From an uncultured Beijerinckiaceae bacterium (GTDB taxonomy: Bacteria > Pseudomonadota > Alphaproteobacteria > Rhizobiales > Beijerinckiaceae): 5,719 nt of DNA. The notes below the pieces were generated by a model. The model was not told the DNA's origin and made no database searches. It saw only the letters and a list, made by a program, of their open reading frames with translations. The stretch spans positions 1-5,719 of the forward strand of contig CALMRL010000587.1 in the NCBI GenBank assembly GCA_937873345.1, given 5' to 3'. Of the stretch, positions 4,947 to 5,719 are shown in pieces. How positions within the stretch are numbered: the stretch's first letter is position 1; every line of letters begins with the position of its first letter. Both the position numbers and the translations under genes were made by a program.

Positions 4947-5719
4947 ATGCACACGTCCGAGGACGACCTCATCGCCCGCCATTTCACCCCGCTCGCCGGT
5001 GCCGGTGGCCTAGGCTTGCGCGACGACGCCGCGCTCGCCACGCCGCGGCCCGGCTACGACCTCGTCGTTTCCAAGGACATGCTGGTCGCCGGCCGGCACT
5101 TCTTTCCCGACGACCCCGCCGGCGCGATCGCCGCCAAGGCGCTGCGGGTCAACCTCAGCGATCTCGCCGCCAAGGGGGCCGAGCCGCTCGGCTTCCTTCT
5201 CGGCCTCGGCCTGCCCGACGGCTGGAGCGAGGACTGGCTCGCCGCCTTCTGCGCCGGCTTGGGTAAGGACGCGGCCGCCCATGCCTGCCCCCTGCTCGGC
5301 GGCGATACCGTCGGCACGCCGGGGCCGCTGACCCTCTCCGTGACGATCTTCGGCGAGGTGCCGGCCGGGCGGATGGTGCCACGCACGGGCGTCGGGATCG
5401 ACGATCGCCTCTACGTGTCCGGCACCATCGGCGACGCGGCACTCGGCTTGGCCCTGCGTCTAGGACGCGAAAACGGTCATGGCTGGAGCGCGCGACTCGG
5501 CGGGACGGAGCGAGCCGCGCTGCTCGATCGCTACCTCTACCCTCAGCCGCGCCTGGGGCTTCGCGACGCCCTGCGCGCCCATGCGCGCGCGGCGATGGAC
5601 GTCTCGGACGGGCTCGTCGGCGATCTCGCCAAGATGCTGCGGCTGGAGGGGCTCGGCGCCTCGCTGTCGCTCGCCGACGTGCCCTTCTCGCCGGCCGCGC
5701 GGGATCGAGCGCCAGGGCC
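4947..5719 (+). CDS. thiL: Thiamine-monophosphate kinase, N-terminal 257 residues (cut by window edge)
   Basis: ThiL phosphorylates thiamine monophosphate with ATP to the cofactor thiamine diphosphate, the last step of thiamine synthesis in the cytoplasm. The frame stays open to the window end; family members have roughly 320-330 residues, so about a fifth is missing. Seen in order: SEDDLIARHF (4-13), the metal-binding acidic pair in LRDDAAL (24-30), VVSKDMLVAGRHFF (40-53), VNLSDLAAKGAEPLGF (68-83), LLGGDTVG (116-123), then YVSGTIGDAALGL (156-168) opening the C-terminal PurM-like domain, and AMDVSDGLVGDL (216-227). ATG 4947 is preferred because family N-termini resemble HTSEDDLIA. However, GTG 4914 is in frame and overlaps the gatA stop as GTGA, which would add 11 residues and couple the genes; ATG 4947 has only a weak GACGAG-like Shine-Dalgarno. 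The 29-bp gap suggests co-transcription with gatCA. Confidence 0.95.
   Translation, partial: MHTSEDDLIARHFTPLAGAGGLGLRDDAALATPRPGYDLVVSKDMLVAGRHFFPDDPAGAIAAKALRVNLSDLAAKGAEPLGFLLGLGLPDGWSEDWLAAFCAGLGKDAAAHACPLLGGDTVGTPGPLTLSVTIFGEVPAGRMVPRTGVGIDDRLYVSGTIGDAALGLALRLGRENGHGWSARLGGTERAALLDRYLYPQPRLGLRDALRAHARAAMDVSDGLVGDLAKMLRLEGLGASLSLADVPFSPAARDRAPG

Overview
The window looks like a GC-rich alphaproteobacterial chromosome, most likely Hyphomicrobiales (Rhizobiales). I infer this from the TIGR02301-type exported protein, the short pyruvoyl-type phosphatidylserine decarboxylase, the divergent ruvX / gatC-gatA arrangement, and GC near 70% in the housekeeping genes. The genus cannot be fixed by eye.

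Layout: (1) 1-319, the 3' part of a TIGR02301-family gene on the + strand. (2) 397-1095, psd, which makes phosphatidylethanolamine. (3) 1096-2485, an accessory-looking stretch. It holds a hairpin-rich convergent intergenic region, a small exported protein on the - strand (1228-1593), a 221-bp divergent intergenic region of lower GC with inverted repeats, and two translationally linked small exported proteins on the + strand (1815-2177 and 2177-2485). (4) 2479-2961, ruvX/yqgF on the - strand, overlapping its convergent neighbour by 7 nt. (5) 3099-4917, gatC and gatA, two of the three subunits of the tRNA-dependent amidotransferase; gatA uses a TTG start. (6) 4947-5719, the first 257 codons of thiL (thiamine-monophosphate kinase), cut by the right edge.

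Most of the window is core metabolism and translation: membrane lipid, pre-16S rRNA processing, Gln/Asn-tRNA formation and thiamine diphosphate synthesis. The part with no recognisable function is the trio of small secreted proteins and the control region between them. Two of these have exactly two cysteines in the predicted mature chain, which would suit a disulfide in the periplasm. I found no RNA genes, CRISPR array, insertion sequence, phage gene or toxin-antitoxin pair, and nothing I would call a new biological system. The best leads are the exported-protein cluster with its 9-bp inverted repeat pair, and two unusual neighbourhoods (psd without adjacent pssA; gatCA followed by thiL rather than gatB).
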